A stretch of 54,021 nt of DNA from a bacterium (GTDB taxonomy: Bacteria > Bacillota > Clostridia > Lachnospirales > Lachnospiraceae): contig JAUNGR010000003.1 of assembly GCA_030524485.1 (NCBI GenBank), positions 1-54,021 on the forward strand, written 5' to 3'. The notes beneath the pieces are model-generated. The model made no database searches. It worked only from the letters and a program-made list of their open reading frames with translations, and was not told where the DNA came from. The position numbers were made by a program, and so were the translations under genes. Of the stretch, positions 44,892 through 53,987 are shown piece by piece (the first letter of the stretch is position 1; each line of letters opens with the position of its first letter).

Positions 44892-45221
44892 CTATATATA
44901 TACGCCTCGTTGCTGTGTTGACTTCTTTTTGGTAAAAGCAAAACAATTCTCCAGAATGATTTTTTTATTTTGGAAACTAATAATTGCATATATCACAAGG
45001 AATGCAAATCCAAATATTAAAATTGCAATCAGTCGTCCCACAGCAGAAGGAATCGTATATTGACCTATTATGATACATAGCACGATAATCAAATTCTCTA
45101 TTTCACTTTGACCATATCCTAAAGGAAGTTCTTTTCGATAATTTGTATACATCGTTTTTCCAAAATAAATGATGATGCATATTAAGAATAATAGATAGAT
45201 TATCATGCCCATTGATCCCAT
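44892..45221 (-). CDS. Small three-helix membrane protein, unknown function
   Basis: 109 residues with hydrophobic helices near 5-22, 42-58 and 63-84 and a basic C-terminus. It is AT-rich compared with its neighbours and followed by a good terminator, which supports it being expressed. No family recognised. Starts MGSMGM; the second Met could also be the start. Possibly acquired DNA. Confidence 0.6.
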   Translation of the reverse strand: MGSMGMIIYLLFLICIIIYFGKTMYTNYRKELPLGYGQSEIENLIIVLCIIIGQYTIPSAVGRLIAILIFGFAFLVIYAIISFQNKKIILENCFAFTKKKSTQQRGVYI

Positions 45222-45558
45222 TCATACTCCATACTAGAATTACCTTATTCTTTCAAAACACTATTTACAAATAGAGTGTTCTTGTGAGAGTATACCATAA
45301 AAACGCTGAAAATTCAATAATTTTTATTAAAAACGCCCAAACCAATAGAGAAATGGTGGGAAAAATCATAATTGATAAGATAAGCGGTCAAGGGGAGAGT
45401 GAGTGAGGTGTAGGTATTGACACCAAAAAGGCTCTCCCTTATACTTGAGAGAAAAAGGTTCAATACTGTAGTGATAAGATAAGTGGTCAAAGGGAGTGGG
45501 GTGTAAGAAGACTAGGGCAAAATATCTCATCAATGAACAAGAGAAAGGAAAGAAGACT
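45222..45558. other. Upstream region of the 90-residue orphan with direct repeats
   Basis: 337 bases without a gene. GATAAGATAAG(C/T)GGTCAA occurs at about 45374 and 45475, 101 bases apart. Between them is a nested hairpin, GGAGAG/CTCTCC enclosing GGTGT/ACACC, which overlaps the promoter at 45417. A smaller hairpin AACACT...AGTGTT lies near 45260-45283. Confidence 0.5.
45417..45445 (+). promoter_or_regulatory. Sigma-A promoter of the 45559 gene
   Basis: TTGACA (45417-45422), 17-base spacer, TATACT (45440-45445). The leader is about 107 bases and contains the second GATAAGATAAG repeat. Confidence 0.75.
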
Positions 45559-45831
45559 ATGTTTCGTATGTGGGGAAAGCTGTGGAAAGAGAGCCATGTT
45601 GTGATGGATTATGTGGTTGAGATAGAGGATTACTCCCTCTCCCGCACACAGATGGTTTTTCGGGCATTGGAAGAAATCTGCCTTCAATTTGATTTGGAGC
45701 AGCCGATTTGGCTAGATACTAACATTCAGGAGTTCAAACGCCTTGCCAAGACAAGATTTTCCAAAGATAGCTTCATTGAGGATTTGAACCTTCAGTATCT
45801 GGAAATCGAGGTGATTGAGGAAGCTTATTAA
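45559..45831 (+). CDS. Conserved 90-residue protein of unknown function
   Basis: Start at 45559 with AAAGGA nine bases upstream; the frame extends to 45496 without support. Soluble, acidic, with WKESHVVMDYVVE, RTQMVFRALEEICLQFDLEQPIWLD and a C-terminal FIEDLNLQYLEIEVIEE. I recall similar short proteins in many Lachnospiraceae, without a known role. It has its own promoter and terminator and lies opposite to pgi. Confidence 0.75.
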   Translation: MFRMWGKLWKESHVVMDYVVEIEDYSLSRTQMVFRALEEICLQFDLEQPIWLDTNIQEFKRLAKTRFSKDSFIEDLNLQYLEIEVIEEAY

Positions 45832-45850
45832 GCACCAGAGTTAAAAGAAT

Positions 45851-45900
45851 TAAAAAAAGAGGAGGCACTGCAGATTTCTGCACTACCTCCTCCCTATTTT
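45851..45900. terminator. Bidirectional terminator, orphan gene / pgi
   Basis: GAGGAGG (45859-45865) pairs with CCTCCTC (45886-45892), inner TGCAGA-TTT-CTGCA. Seven T's follow on minus and TATTTTATTT on plus. Confidence 0.85.
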
Positions 45901-45933
45901 ATTTAAATATATCCTAAATATACTTCTGCCAGA

Positions 45934-47283
45934 TTATAATCTCTTCAGCAAGTTCTCTCTTGCCTCCTCATAGCCTGGTTTTCCCAGAAGAGCAAACATA
46001 TTTTTCTTGTAGCTCTCTACACCTGGCTGGTTGAATGGATTTACTCCTAAGAGATATCCACTTACACCACAAGCAAACTCAAAGAAGTAGAACAGCTCAC
46101 CCAAGGAGAACTCGTCCTGACTTGGAATATTTACCTTCAGGTTCGGAACATTGCCATCTGTATGAGCCAGAATGGTTCCGTTCATCGCACTCTTATTAAC
46201 AAAATCAACAGTCTTTCCAGCCAGATAGTTCATACCATCTGTATCAACCTCTTCCTCATCCAAAACAATCTCTGCCTCAGACTCTTCCACATTTAAGACG
46301 GTCTCAAACATAATTCTTGCACCATCCTGAATAAACTGACCCATGGAATGCAAATCTGTGGTCAAATCAACGGCTGCTGGGAAGAGACCTCTCTGGTCCT
46401 TGCCCTCGCTCTCGCCAAACAGCTGCTTCCACCACTCGGATACATAGTGTAAGCTCGGCTCATAATTTGCTACAATCTCGATGGATTTACCCTTCTTTAA
46501 TAAGATATTGCGGATGGATGCATACAGCAGGGCATCATTCTCCTCATAAGGAAGCTCCAGTGCTTTCTTTCTTCCAGAAGCTGCACCCTCCATCAGCTTG
46601 TCAATATCTGCACCACTCACTGCAATCGGAAGCAGACCTACTGCCGTCAATACAGAGAAACGTCCACCTACATCATCCGGCACCACAAACTCCTCGTAGC
46701 CTTCCTCATCTGCCAGATTCTTTAAGGCACCTCTTGCCTTATCTGTGGTCGCATAGATACGCTTGTTGGCCTCCTCTTTGCCATACTTTTCAATCAGCAT
46801 CTTCTTAAATACTCGGAAGGCAATCGCTGGCTCTGTAGTGGTACCGGATTTGGAAATGATATTAATGGAGAAGTCCTTGCCCTCCAGAACATCCTGCAAA
46901 TCCTTGATGTACTTGCTGCTGATGCTGTTGCCCACAAAATAAATCTCCGGAGTTTTTCTAGCCCCCTTCGGAAGCACATTGTGGAAGCTATGAGACAAAA
47001 ACTCAATCGCCGCTCTTGCTCCCAAGTAGGAACCACCAATCCCCACTACCAACAGCACATCGGAATCCTTTTGAATCTTCTTTGCCGCCTCCTTGATGCG
47101 TGCAAATTCGTCCTTGTCATAATCCACTGGCAAATCAATCCATCCAAGGAAATCATTTCCTGCTCCGCTCTTTGTCACCAGCACTTCCTTTGCATCAAGC
47201 ACGGAATGCTTCATGTTCTCCAATTCCTCTGCAGAAATAAATCCAGCAGTCTTGGAATAATCTAGCTTTACTTCTCTTCCCAT
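45934..47283 (-). CDS. pgi: Glucose-6-phosphate isomerase
   Basis: 449 residues; interconverts glucose-6-phosphate and fructose-6-phosphate. Motifs: [50 protein letters not shown], and the C-terminal [17 protein letters not shown]. The short form typical of Firmicutes. Own promoter upstream; completes the glucokinase-isomerase-glycogen set in this window. Confidence 0.97.
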   Translation of the reverse strand: MGREVKLDYSKTAGFISAEELENMKHSVLDAKEVLVTKSGAGNDFLGWIDLPVDYDKDEFARIKEAAKKIQKDSDVLLVVGIGGSYLGARAAIEFLSHSFHNVLPKGARKTPEIYFVGNSISSKYIKDLQDVLEGKDFSINIISKSGTTTEPAIAFRVFKKMLIEKYGKEEANKRIYATTDKARGALKNLADEEGYEEFVVPDDVGGRFSVLTAVGLLPIAVSGADIDKLMEGAASGRKKALELPYEENDALLYASIRNILLKKGKSIEIVANYEPSLHYVSEWWKQLFGESEGKDQRGLFPAAVDLTTDLHSMGQFIQDGARIMFETVLNVEESEAEIVLDEEEVDTDGMNYLAGKTVDFVNKSAMNGTILAHTDGNVPNLKVNIPSQDEFSLGELFYFFEFACGVSGYLLGVNPFNQPGVESYKKNMFALLGKPGYEEARENLLKRL

Positions 47284-47340
47284 TGTTAACCTCTCCTTTT
47301 ACCATTTGTTTTGACATTCATTGCCTGTCTATCTCTTCAC

Positions 47341-47369
47341 ATTATAGCAATCTCTGGCTCGATTTACAA
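47341..47369 (-). promoter_or_regulatory. Sigma-A promoter of pgi
   Basis: Minus strand TTGTAA (47369-47364), 17-base spacer, TATAAT (47346-47341), about 60 bases before the ATG. Confidence 0.75.
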
Positions 47370-47383
47370 CATTTTTTTAGGGC

Positions 47384-47452
47384 GAAGCACGGAGCAATCG
47401 ACTTTCATGCATGGTGGTGATTCACCATAGGCGAATCATGTCCAGTTACTTT
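47384..47452 (+). repeat. Family A repeat, partial copy 3
   Basis: Only the terminal 70 bases of the family, including the 24-base block (47385-47408) and the GATTC..GAATC hairpin. The stop codon of the neighbouring minus-strand gene (47446-47448) lies inside the repeat end. Confidence 0.75.
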
Positions 47453-48399
47453 AAATATTCCCTCAACACCTCCCCCAAAAGCTGAATCTGTTCCGGCTCC
47501 AAAATCTTCGTCAAATCCGCTCCGGCCGCCTTTTCCTTTCCCGCAGCTGCCTGTTCCATACTTTTTCTTAGACTCTCCATCTGGGCAGTGGAACTTCGAT
47601 TTCCACTCTCCGCCGCTTTTCCAGCCGTTTTTGCCGCTCGCACCCCTTCCACTTCCCGAACCGTTCCACTTCCTTCTTCCCGCTCCGAACGCCTCTTCCC
47701 AACCATACCGGCTGCCCTTCGTGCCGGTATGCTGGCACCACTACCGCTTTGTGAGCTTTCTTCCACCTCTTTCTCCTCCGCTTTTGTGCGAAGATTTCCC
47801 CTCTCCATACTGACAATCACATGCTCCTTATTTCCCTGCGGCACTGCTGCCATCTGTGCCCCTTCCTTCTCCTCCTTTTCCATGCGATTGTTCATTCTGC
47901 GTCCCATTGAGTTTTCAATATAATCTTGAAGACACACCAAAAGTTGCTCCTGTTTCTGGGCACTTTTTACGGTCTGCTCCGTCAAAAGCAGTAACAATGC
48001 TCCCATTGCCCCTGCCGCTCCATACAAGACAATGTAGGAAGAATCCATCTGATACCAATACGACAAATAGGCTCCCATTCCGCCTGCCAGCAACGAGAGT
48101 AAGACCGCCTGTCCCGAAAAAGCATCCCAAGCATTCAGGGAAACTCCCAAAAAGCGGTACGAAAATATCTGACGTTCTATGTATGCTCTAGCATTATAAA
48201 TGCCCTGATTTATCCAATATGTATTTTCCATGCGTTGACGAAACCCCTTCAAAAACTTGTTTGTGGTTGCCGCCATATTCTCGGTTTGTTTGATGGCTCT
48301 TTTGTAAAAGCTGTTCACGGCCAACTTGCTTAGGATTCCCAAAATGCAAATCGCCGCCACCACATAGACTCCTCTGCCAGCTTCCAAAAATTGTAACAT
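47446..48399 (-). CDS. Membrane protein of unknown function with charged tail
   Basis: 317 residues: an N-terminal membrane helix (about 8-28), a cytoplasmic-type segment, two further helices (about 95-140), then a long charged low-complexity region (170-290) rich in Glu, Arg, Ala and Ser, and a short C-terminal helix QIQLLGEVLREYLK. I do not recognise a named family. Lies between pgi and mtnN with a terminator upstream. The stop codon is supplied by a repeat, so the natural C-terminus may have been changed. Confidence 0.7.
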   Translation of the reverse strand: MLQFLEAGRGVYVVAAICILGILSKLAVNSFYKRAIKQTENMAATTNKFLKGFRQRMENTYWINQGIYNARAYIERQIFSYRFLGVSLNAWDAFSGQAVLLSLLAGGMGAYLSYWYQMDSSYIVLYGAAGAMGALLLLLTEQTVKSAQKQEQLLVCLQDYIENSMGRRMNNRMEKEEKEGAQMAAVPQGNKEHVIVSMERGNLRTKAEEKEVEESSQSGSGASIPARRAAGMVGKRRSEREEGSGTVREVEGVRAAKTAGKAAESGNRSSTAQMESLRKSMEQAAAGKEKAAGADLTKILEPEQIQLLGEVLREYLK

Positions 48400-48484
48400 A
48401 CCAAAACTCTCCTTTCTGTTTCGGCTCTCCTAGCGGATACCCTTTCTCTCTGTGACAGTTCCTGTACGAAGCCTTTTTACACGT

Positions 48485-48568
48485 AAAAAAAAGAACCCGC
48501 TATCCCACAGCAACACCCCAAAGGTCTGTATCCCCTGCCGATGTGCTATATTATAGCGAGTCCTTTTT
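48485..48568. terminator. Large terminator after mtnN
   Basis: Arms 48493-48503 (GAACCCGCTAT) and 48553-48563 (ATAGCGAGTCC) with further pairing inside, and eight T's on the minus strand; T's also follow on plus. Confidence 0.75.
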
Positions 48569-48634
48569 CATTTGGGAAGTTGAGAAGCCCTAGAATCGTT
48601 CGTCAAATTTACCTTCGATTCGATTTCTAAGTCC

Positions 48635-49327
48635 CTAATAGCGTTCTGCCATAGCTAACAATAACTTCACAGAATGCTGAATGGCTGCCGCCTCAAACTC
48701 CTGATAATCCATGTTGGCACTGTCATCTGCCTTGTCGGAAATCGCACGGACAATCAAAAACGGAATTTGATTCAGATATGCCGCCTGTGCAATCGCCGCT
48801 CCCTCCATCTCCGTGCAGCTTCCTCCAAAATTTTGGACGATCCACTGCTTCTTTTCCTTCTTGTCGATGAACTGGTCTCCACTGACCACCCTTCCTCTCC
48901 ACACCGAGATTTCCGGATTTACCTCCTTGCAGCACGCCTCCGCTAAGGAAAGCAAGCTCTCATCCGCAGCAAAGGCAAGGGTATCCATGCGGGGAATTTG
49001 TCCCAAGGCATAGCCAAATCCGCTTGCATCCATATCGTGTTGCACGGCATCTGTTGAGAGTACAATGTCTCCAATATTGATTTCATTCTTCAAAGAACCA
49101 GCGATTCCCGTATTCACAATCGCAGATACCGCAAAGTCATCTGCCAAAATCTGGCTACAAAGAGCCGCATTCACCTTACCGATGCCAGAACGCACCACAA
49201 CCACCGATTTTGGGGCAAGTTTTCCACAAAAGAACTGCATTCCTGCCTTATTCACAACCCGAACTTCCGTCATCTCTTCCTTAATCTTAGAAACTTCCTC
49301 ATCCATAGCTCCTATAATTCCTAACAT
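48635..49327 (-). CDS. mtnN: 5'-methylthioadenosine/S-adenosylhomocysteine nucleosidase
   Basis: 230 residues; cleaves adenine from MTA and SAH, feeding methionine recycling and AI-2 precursor formation. Motifs: MLGIIGAMDEEV with the catalytic-type Glu, NTGIAGSL, GDIVLSTDAVQHDMD, GRVVSGDQFI, TEMEGAAIAQ and the catalytic Asp in AISDKAD. Full length. Upstream promoter at 49415-49444. Confidence 0.96.
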   Translation of the reverse strand: MLGIIGAMDEEVSKIKEEMTEVRVVNKAGMQFFCGKLAPKSVVVVRSGIGKVNAALCSQILADDFAVSAIVNTGIAGSLKNEINIGDIVLSTDAVQHDMDASGFGYALGQIPRMDTLAFAADESLLSLAEACCKEVNPEISVWRGRVVSGDQFIDKKEKKQWIVQNFGGSCTEMEGAAIAQAAYLNQIPFLIVRAISDKADDSANMDYQEFEAAAIQHSVKLLLAMAERY

Positions 49328-49414
49328 AAACCTATTCTCCTTCTTATTACTCTCTTATTCTTAATCATGCTCAGACTCTTGCAGCAACACAGCTTGACAA
49401 GGTTCCTCTGTAAA

Positions 49415-49444
49415 GTTATACTGCTTATAGGGAAAAATAATCAA
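49415..49444 (-). promoter_or_regulatory. Possible promoter of mtnN
   Basis: Minus strand TTGATT (49444-49439), 18-base spacer, TATAAC (49420-49415). Both hexamers deviate from consensus. Confidence 0.45.
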
Positions 49445-49462
49445 TTACCAAACAAAAGATGT

Positions 49463-49607
49463 TAGGGTAAAAAGGTATTTTGACCCCTATGATACCAGAT
49501 TGCTCCGCATGAAATGGTCTACGTTCCGCTTCGGTCGTTGCCAAGTTCAAAAATCCTCTTGCAAGCAAGCTTGCATCGGATTTTGTGACCTTTTGACCCT
49601 GGTATCA
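49463..49607. repeat. Dispersed hairpin repeat, family B copy 2
   Basis: 145-base copy of 21253-21451: imperfect TAGGG..CCCTA hairpin, TGATACCAG (49490-49498), a shared ATTGCTCCGCATGAAATG, a shorter middle, the TGCAAGC/GCTTGCA hairpin and CTGGTATCA (49599-49607). Ends 30 bases before the TSCPD gene start, whose promoter it may contain or displace. Confidence 0.75.
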
Positions 49608-49636
49608 ACAAAATATTTACTTTGGAGGATAAAAAA

Positions 49637-49882
49637 ATGGAATACAAAACCCAAGGAACTTGCTCTATCGGCATCTCTTTTGATGTCGTAGACAATAAAG
49701 TAACCAACGTCGTTTTCAACCGTGGATGTTCTGGAAACACTCAGGGTGTGTCCAGATTGGTAGAAGGCATGGACATTGACGAGGCTATCTCCCGTTTGGA
49801 TGGAATCAAGTGCGGTGCTCGCCCAACTTCATGTCCAGACCAGTTGGCAAGAGCCTTAAAGCAGTACAAAGCTCAGAACTAA
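49637..49882 (+). CDS. TSCPD-domain protein
   Basis: 81 residues from the ATG at 49637, with GGAGG eight bases upstream. Belongs to the short TSCPD family (TIGR03905 type as I recall): YKTQGTCSIGISFDVVDN, RGCSGNTQGVSRLVEGM, and the Cys-rich end IKCGARPTSCPDQLARAL. Conserved cysteines suggest metal or nucleotide binding; similar domains occur at the C-terminus of class II ribonucleotide reductases. Function unknown. Confidence 0.88.
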   Translation: MEYKTQGTCSIGISFDVVDNKVTNVVFNRGCSGNTQGVSRLVEGMDIDEAISRLDGIKCGARPTSCPDQLARALKQYKAQN

Positions 49883-49898
49883 TCCCTTGTCTTTTCTT

Positions 49899-49932
49899 AG
49901 CGGACTATCTAAATTTTTTTGGATAGCCCGCT
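49899..49932. terminator. Convergent terminator hairpin
   Basis: AGCGGACTATC (49899-49909) pairs with GATAGCCCGCT (49922-49932), one mismatch, T/A-rich loop. Lies between two converging genes. Confidence 0.7.
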
Positions 49933-49938
49933 TAATCT

Positions 49939-51004
49939 CTATTTCACGGATTCCTCTATCAAACATACATGTTTTTTGGTTTTTAAATCATAATTGATTC
50001 CAACTAATAATAATTTTCCCTTATATTCTTGTAGGGCATCTGGATATCTTTTTTCTTTTATTTGCCCAAGTGCTCCTTCCGCACTTTTATTCCATTTTAA
50101 CTCAATTATCATTGCTGGTTTGTCTAAATATCTCCTACGAGGCAAAAATACAATATCTGCAACCCCTTTTTCCCGCTGGTAATTCTCGAAATATTTGATA
50201 ATATTCCCTTGCACTATAATATGCTAATGCTATTGTATAAGATAATGCATTTTCATCATTATATGTTAAAATAGAAGTCTCCATATGTGCTTCTGAAATT
50301 CCCAAAGCTACATTCTCATTCTTTTTATCCCAAGTATCTTGAAGCAAAGTATCTGACTTCTTTATAGACATCACTATGTTTTTCCATCCCGCCGCTTCAA
50401 TGGCATTACAAAACTCAGAAGCTATTTCTGAATTTGGAATAAATATTTCCTTCCGACTAAAATCATAGCCTAAGTATCCTAAATGTATCAACAATGTTAA
50501 TACATCGTCTGCTGTATGAAAGGTCGTCATATCATTCGAAAAAGTGTTGGTATTAATTTTTTTTCTTCCTCCTGACAACAATTCCACAATCGAATCTTTT
50601 AACCCATCATAATTCAAAACAATATACTCTCTCTTTAATTCTCGTAACAGTGATTTTTCGATTAGAGATTTCAACTTTGTGATGTCATGAGTCCGACTCA
50701 AAAAGTTTTGGATATTCAAAAATACAACCGAATATTTATTTTTATAGGTTTCATATGTTACATCATGTTTAATTTTTAGATTTTCAAATAACTGGTCCGA
50801 ATCACTATCTTTTTCATAGTAAGCGGTAAGCATTTCTGCTGCCATGGATTTTCCAAAACGTCTTGGTCTACTGACACAAACATATTTTTGCTTTGTTCCT
50901 AGTACTCGATTTGTATAAGAAATCATTTCCGTTTTGTCTACATAAATTTGAGAAGATACTGCTTCTCGAAAGCCTTGGTTTCCTGGATTCAAATAAATTC
51001 CCAT
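49939..51004 (-). pseudogene. AAA-ATPase/PD-(D/E)XK family protein, frameshifted
   Basis: Residues 1-280 (51004 down to about 50171) give an AAA-like domain with Walker A SRPRRFGKS. The C-terminal nuclease-like domain (DIVFLPRRRYLDKPAMIIELKW, with the D...ELK pattern) is in another frame ending at 49939. Removing one A from the GGAAAAAGGGG run (plus 50163-50173) restores PAGKGVADIVF, the usual family sequence. This is the abundant DUF1703-type family of Clostridia and Bacteroidetes, of unknown function. More AT-rich than its neighbours, suggesting transfer. Could be a true mutation, a sequencing slip or slippage-decoded. Confidence 0.85.
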
Positions 51005-51525
51005 CCATCATCATCCCTTTCTTCCGCTAACGAATCCTGTATTTTTTCCTCCCATACCGCACACAACTTCTCCAAAGTCCATGCCGCATTTGCTGGACTG
51101 GTGGATGGCAACTTGATGGCAGCTCTTTTCGTCATTGGCAAACTATATTTTTGATACAGTTCATAAGCTTTTGTACCGTTGGCAAAAATTTTCTCTATGT
51201 TAGCCTCCTGCAAAATCAACATCAAGTTCGCCGGCCGCACATTCCGAATGCTGGAATCGCTGGAACCCACAATCTCACAACTCTCAATCACATCCCACAC
51301 GGCAATGTGATTCCTCAAAAGAAAGTCCTTTTTCTCTTCCACGCTTTTGGGTGGATCCTGGCTTACAAGATGAGCCAAGACCTTCCAAAAGCGATTCTGC
51401 GGATGTCCATAGAAAAATTGCATTTCTCTTGATTTTACGGATGGAAAAGTACCTAAAATTAAGATTTTTGAATTTTTGTCATAGACTGGAGCTATATTAT
51501 GCTTCACCTTTTGGTAGTCCTGCAT
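50989..51525 (-). CDS. Uracil-DNA-glycosylase superfamily, probable DNA-deoxyinosine glycosylase
   Basis: 178 residues from the ATG at 51525 (AGGGAA upstream), excising deaminated bases such as hypoxanthine or uracil from DNA. Motifs: ILILGTFPSVKSREMQFFYGHPQNRFW (family motif A region) and LPSTSPANAAW (motif B). Overlaps the end of rsmA by 29 bases and the start of the next gene by 16. The superfamily is sure; the exact lesion is inferred from resemblance to the hypoxanthine-DNA glycosylase group. Confidence 0.87.
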   Translation of the reverse strand: MQDYQKVKHNIAPVYDKNSKILILGTFPSVKSREMQFFYGHPQNRFWKVLAHLVSQDPPKSVEEKKDFLLRNHIAVWDVIESCEIVGSSDSSIRNVRPANLMLILQEANIEKIFANGTKAYELYQKYSLPMTKRAAIKLPSTSPANAAWTLEKLCAVWEEKIQDSLAEERDDDGWEFI

Positions 51526-52429
51526 TCTCGCTTCCCTGCCTTTCGCAAAACAGATTTGCCAACTGAGCAAATTGCTCCAAGGTCAGAGTCTCCCCTCTCA
51601 CAGATGGCGAAAGCCCTGCCTCCTCAATCACCTCTGCAATCTGCTCCTTCCCAAAAGACAGAGCCGCATCGTTATGCAATCCATTTTGCAGAGTCTTTCT
51701 TCTCTGATTGAAGGAAGCTCGTATCAGTTGAAACATCAAAGCCGCATCCTTCACCTCCACCGGTGGCGTTTTGTGTCTACTTAAGCGAATCACAGCTGAA
51801 CCAACATTGGGTCTGGGCATAAAACAATTCGGTGGAACATAGGCGGCAATGTAAGGCTCTGCGTAATATTGCACTGCCAAAGAGAGGGCACCATAGTCCT
51901 TGGACCCTGGCCCCACCTGCATACGGTCTGCCACTTCCTTCTGCACCATCACGGTGACCGATTCAATGGGAACCTGACTCTCAAACAGCCCCATGATGAT
52001 GGGAGTCGTGATATAATAAGGCAGATTTGCCACCACCTTTATCGGTTTTCCATCATTTTCCTCCTCCACCAACTTTTGTATATCCACTTTCAAGATATCT
52101 CCCTGAATGATTTTGACATTGTCATATTCCTGCAGGGTCTCCTCCAGAATCGGAATCAAGTTTCTATCTATCTCGACTGCTACTACCTTCTTAGCTGCTT
52201 CCGCTAAATATTGGGTCATCGTCCCGATTCCGGGACCGATTTCCAATACCATATCCTCTTTTGTCACTTCCGCTGCCTGAATGATTTTTTCCAGCACATG
52301 GGTATCAATCAAAAAATTTTGACCGAATTTCTTCTGAAACATAAACTTATGCTTCTGCAAAATCTCTATCGTGTTCTGTGGTATTCCTAAATTTGCCACC
52401 GATTTTCTTCCTCCCACTTTCTTTGTCAT
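51497..52429 (-). CDS. rsmA: 16S rRNA dimethyladenosine transferase RsmA (KsgA)
   Basis: 310 residues; dimethylates A1518/A1519 of 16S rRNA late in 30S assembly. HKFMFQKKFGQNFLID, SAM motif VLEIGPGIGTMTQYLAE, catalytic NLPYYITTPI and the C-terminal FNQRRKTLQN. The ATG overlaps the tatD stop by four bases, giving coupled translation. The tatD-rsmA order is typical of Firmicutes (rnmV is absent between them here). Confidence 0.97.
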   Translation of the reverse strand: MTKKVGGRKSVANLGIPQNTIEILQKHKFMFQKKFGQNFLIDTHVLEKIIQAAEVTKEDMVLEIGPGIGTMTQYLAEAAKKVVAVEIDRNLIPILEETLQEYDNVKIIQGDILKVDIQKLVEEENDGKPIKVVANLPYYITTPIIMGLFESQVPIESVTVMVQKEVADRMQVGPGSKDYGALSLAVQYYAEPYIAAYVPPNCFMPRPNVGSAVIRLSRHKTPPVEVKDAALMFQLIRASFNQRRKTLQNGLHNDAALSFGKEQIAEVIEEAGLSPSVRGETLTLEQFAQLANLFCERQGSENAGLPKGEA

Positions 52430-53205
52430 CTATCCCTGCCCGAAATTCGATACAGACGGAGGGCATTCTCCCTTGTGATGTCTATCACTTCCTGAGCAGA
52501 CAGACCTTTGATTTTTGCAAGCTCCTCCACCACCAAAGGCAGATAATTGGAATTGTTTCTCTTTCCACGGTATGGAACTGGTGTCAAATAGGGGCTATCT
52601 GTCTCCAGAACAAGGCTCTCCATCGGAGCATATTCCACCACTTCCTTCAACCTGCGTCCATTTTTGAAGGTCAGCACACCTCCGATACCGAGAAAAAAGC
52701 CCATCTTCAAATATTCCCTTGCCATCTCCACTCCATATGAGAAGCAGTGAATCACTCCACCTATTTCCTCCGACTTTTCTGCCTTCATAATCTCCAAGGT
52801 GTCCGCAGCTGCCTCCCTGCTGTGGATGATGACAGGAAGTCCCACCTCTCTAGCCAATCCAAGCTGTCTGACAAACCATTTTTTCTGTATCTGCCTCTCT
52901 GCCGTGTCCCAATAATAGTCCAGACCGATTTCTCCGATGGCGACTATCTTCTCTCTGCCTGACACAGACTTTAACCATTCCATATCCGCTTCGGTCAAGT
53001 CCTGCACCCCATCCGGATGCACGCCAACCGCTCCATAAACGTTCTCATACTGCGCCACCAGCTCCAACGTTCTCTTTGAGGTCTCGATTCCGGCTCCCAC
53101 ATTGACCACCATCTCAATTCCGTTCTCTGCAAATCCTCGAATCAGTTGGTCTCTGTCCTCATCAAAGGCCTCATCGTCATAATGTGCGTGTGTATCTATG
53201 ATCAT
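52426..53205 (-). CDS. tatD: TatD-family metal-dependent hydrolase
   Basis: 259 residues with the TIM-barrel metal ligands HAHYDD, the Glu in IGEIGLDYYWD, VIIHSREA, GGVIHCFSYG and LETDSPYLTPVPYRGKRN. A 3'-5' DNA exonuclease or deoxyribonuclease in the family. First gene of tatD-rsmA-glycosylase. Confidence 0.95.
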   Translation of the reverse strand: MIIDTHAHYDDEAFDEDRDQLIRGFAENGIEMVVNVGAGIETSKRTLELVAQYENVYGAVGVHPDGVQDLTEADMEWLKSVSGREKIVAIGEIGLDYYWDTAERQIQKKWFVRQLGLAREVGLPVIIHSREAAADTLEIMKAEKSEEIGGVIHCFSYGVEMAREYLKMGFFLGIGGVLTFKNGRRLKEVVEYAPMESLVLETDSPYLTPVPYRGKRNNSNYLPLVVEELAKIKGLSAQEVIDITRENALRLYRISGRDR

Positions 53206-53249
53206 ATTGCTTTCTCATCTTCCTTTCGCCTTACATCCATTCTAACCTA

Positions 53250-53987
53250 TCAACTCTTAAATACGGCAATTCTTATCAAATACAGCAGCAAAATGTGCGT
53301 TGGGTAAAAAATATAAAATACATTCTGCAGCTTTGCATAATTGCTTCCGTCATACAGGCGAATCGGAAGAAAGGCCAGTATTCCCAGCACTCCCAGCGGA
53401 TTCTGCACCAGCACCACGGCACAGAACACAAACTGCAACAAAGGTTTTTCCCAGAGCAGATACATCGCTGCAATCACTATCATACCCTGCACCCCGTGGT
53501 CGCCCCGCAGCAAAAAGGCCGCTCCGCAGCCGAGCAGCAACACCACTATCTTCATCGCCATATTTTTGCCATAGCGTTTTAGTCCCGCTAACACAAAGGC
53601 TCCCAGAAGAAAGGTGAAAAATACATTCTGATGCCACAGATAAATCGGGGTCCGATAGAAAGCCAAGTCAAAAGGAATCTCGGCCACCACCGCTACCGTC
53701 AAAAGTTTTAAAACATAGTCCTTAAAATCCTCCGTTTTTCGGAACCCTTCCACCAGCAAAAATGCCATCAATGGAAAGGCAATCGCTCCAAAGATACGCA
53801 GAACCAAATCCGTCTGCATATAAGGAGAATAGATATCAAGACCTTCCTCGGTCATACCTCCCAAAACACCAATCTCTAAGTATGCGGCTCCAAAATGGTC
53901 CATACTCAAAAAAATCATAGCGAGAACCCATAGCACCGTCCCGCTTATCCCCCACTTTTGAATCCATTTATTTCTTCCTGCTGCCAT
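53250..53987 (-). CDS. TraX-family membrane protein
   Basis: 245 residues, about seven or eight hydrophobic helices. Typical TraX features: MIFLSMDHFG near the N-terminus, RIFGAIAFPLMAFLLVEGF, RTPIYLWHQNVFFT and the C-terminal NVFYIFYPTHILLLYLIR. TraX of F plasmid acetylates pilin; chromosomal homologues in Firmicutes have no known substrate. 44 bases upstream of tatD in the same direction. Confidence 0.88.
   Translation of the reverse strand: MAAGRNKWIQKWGISGTVLWVLAMIFLSMDHFGAAYLEIGVLGGMTEEGLDIYSPYMQTDLVLRIFGAIAFPLMAFLLVEGFRKTEDFKDYVLKLLTVAVVAEIPFDLAFYRTPIYLWHQNVFFTFLLGAFVLAGLKRYGKNMAMKIVVLLLGCGAAFLLRGDHGVQGMIVIAAMYLLWEKPLLQFVFCAVVLVQNPLGVLGILAFLPIRLYDGSNYAKLQNVFYIFYPTHILLLYLIRIAVFKS

Noticed and set aside
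44762..44989. 75-codon minus-strand frame
   Set aside because: Overlaps both the terminator hairpin and the 3' end of the 109-residue membrane protein gene in another frame; no ribosome site.
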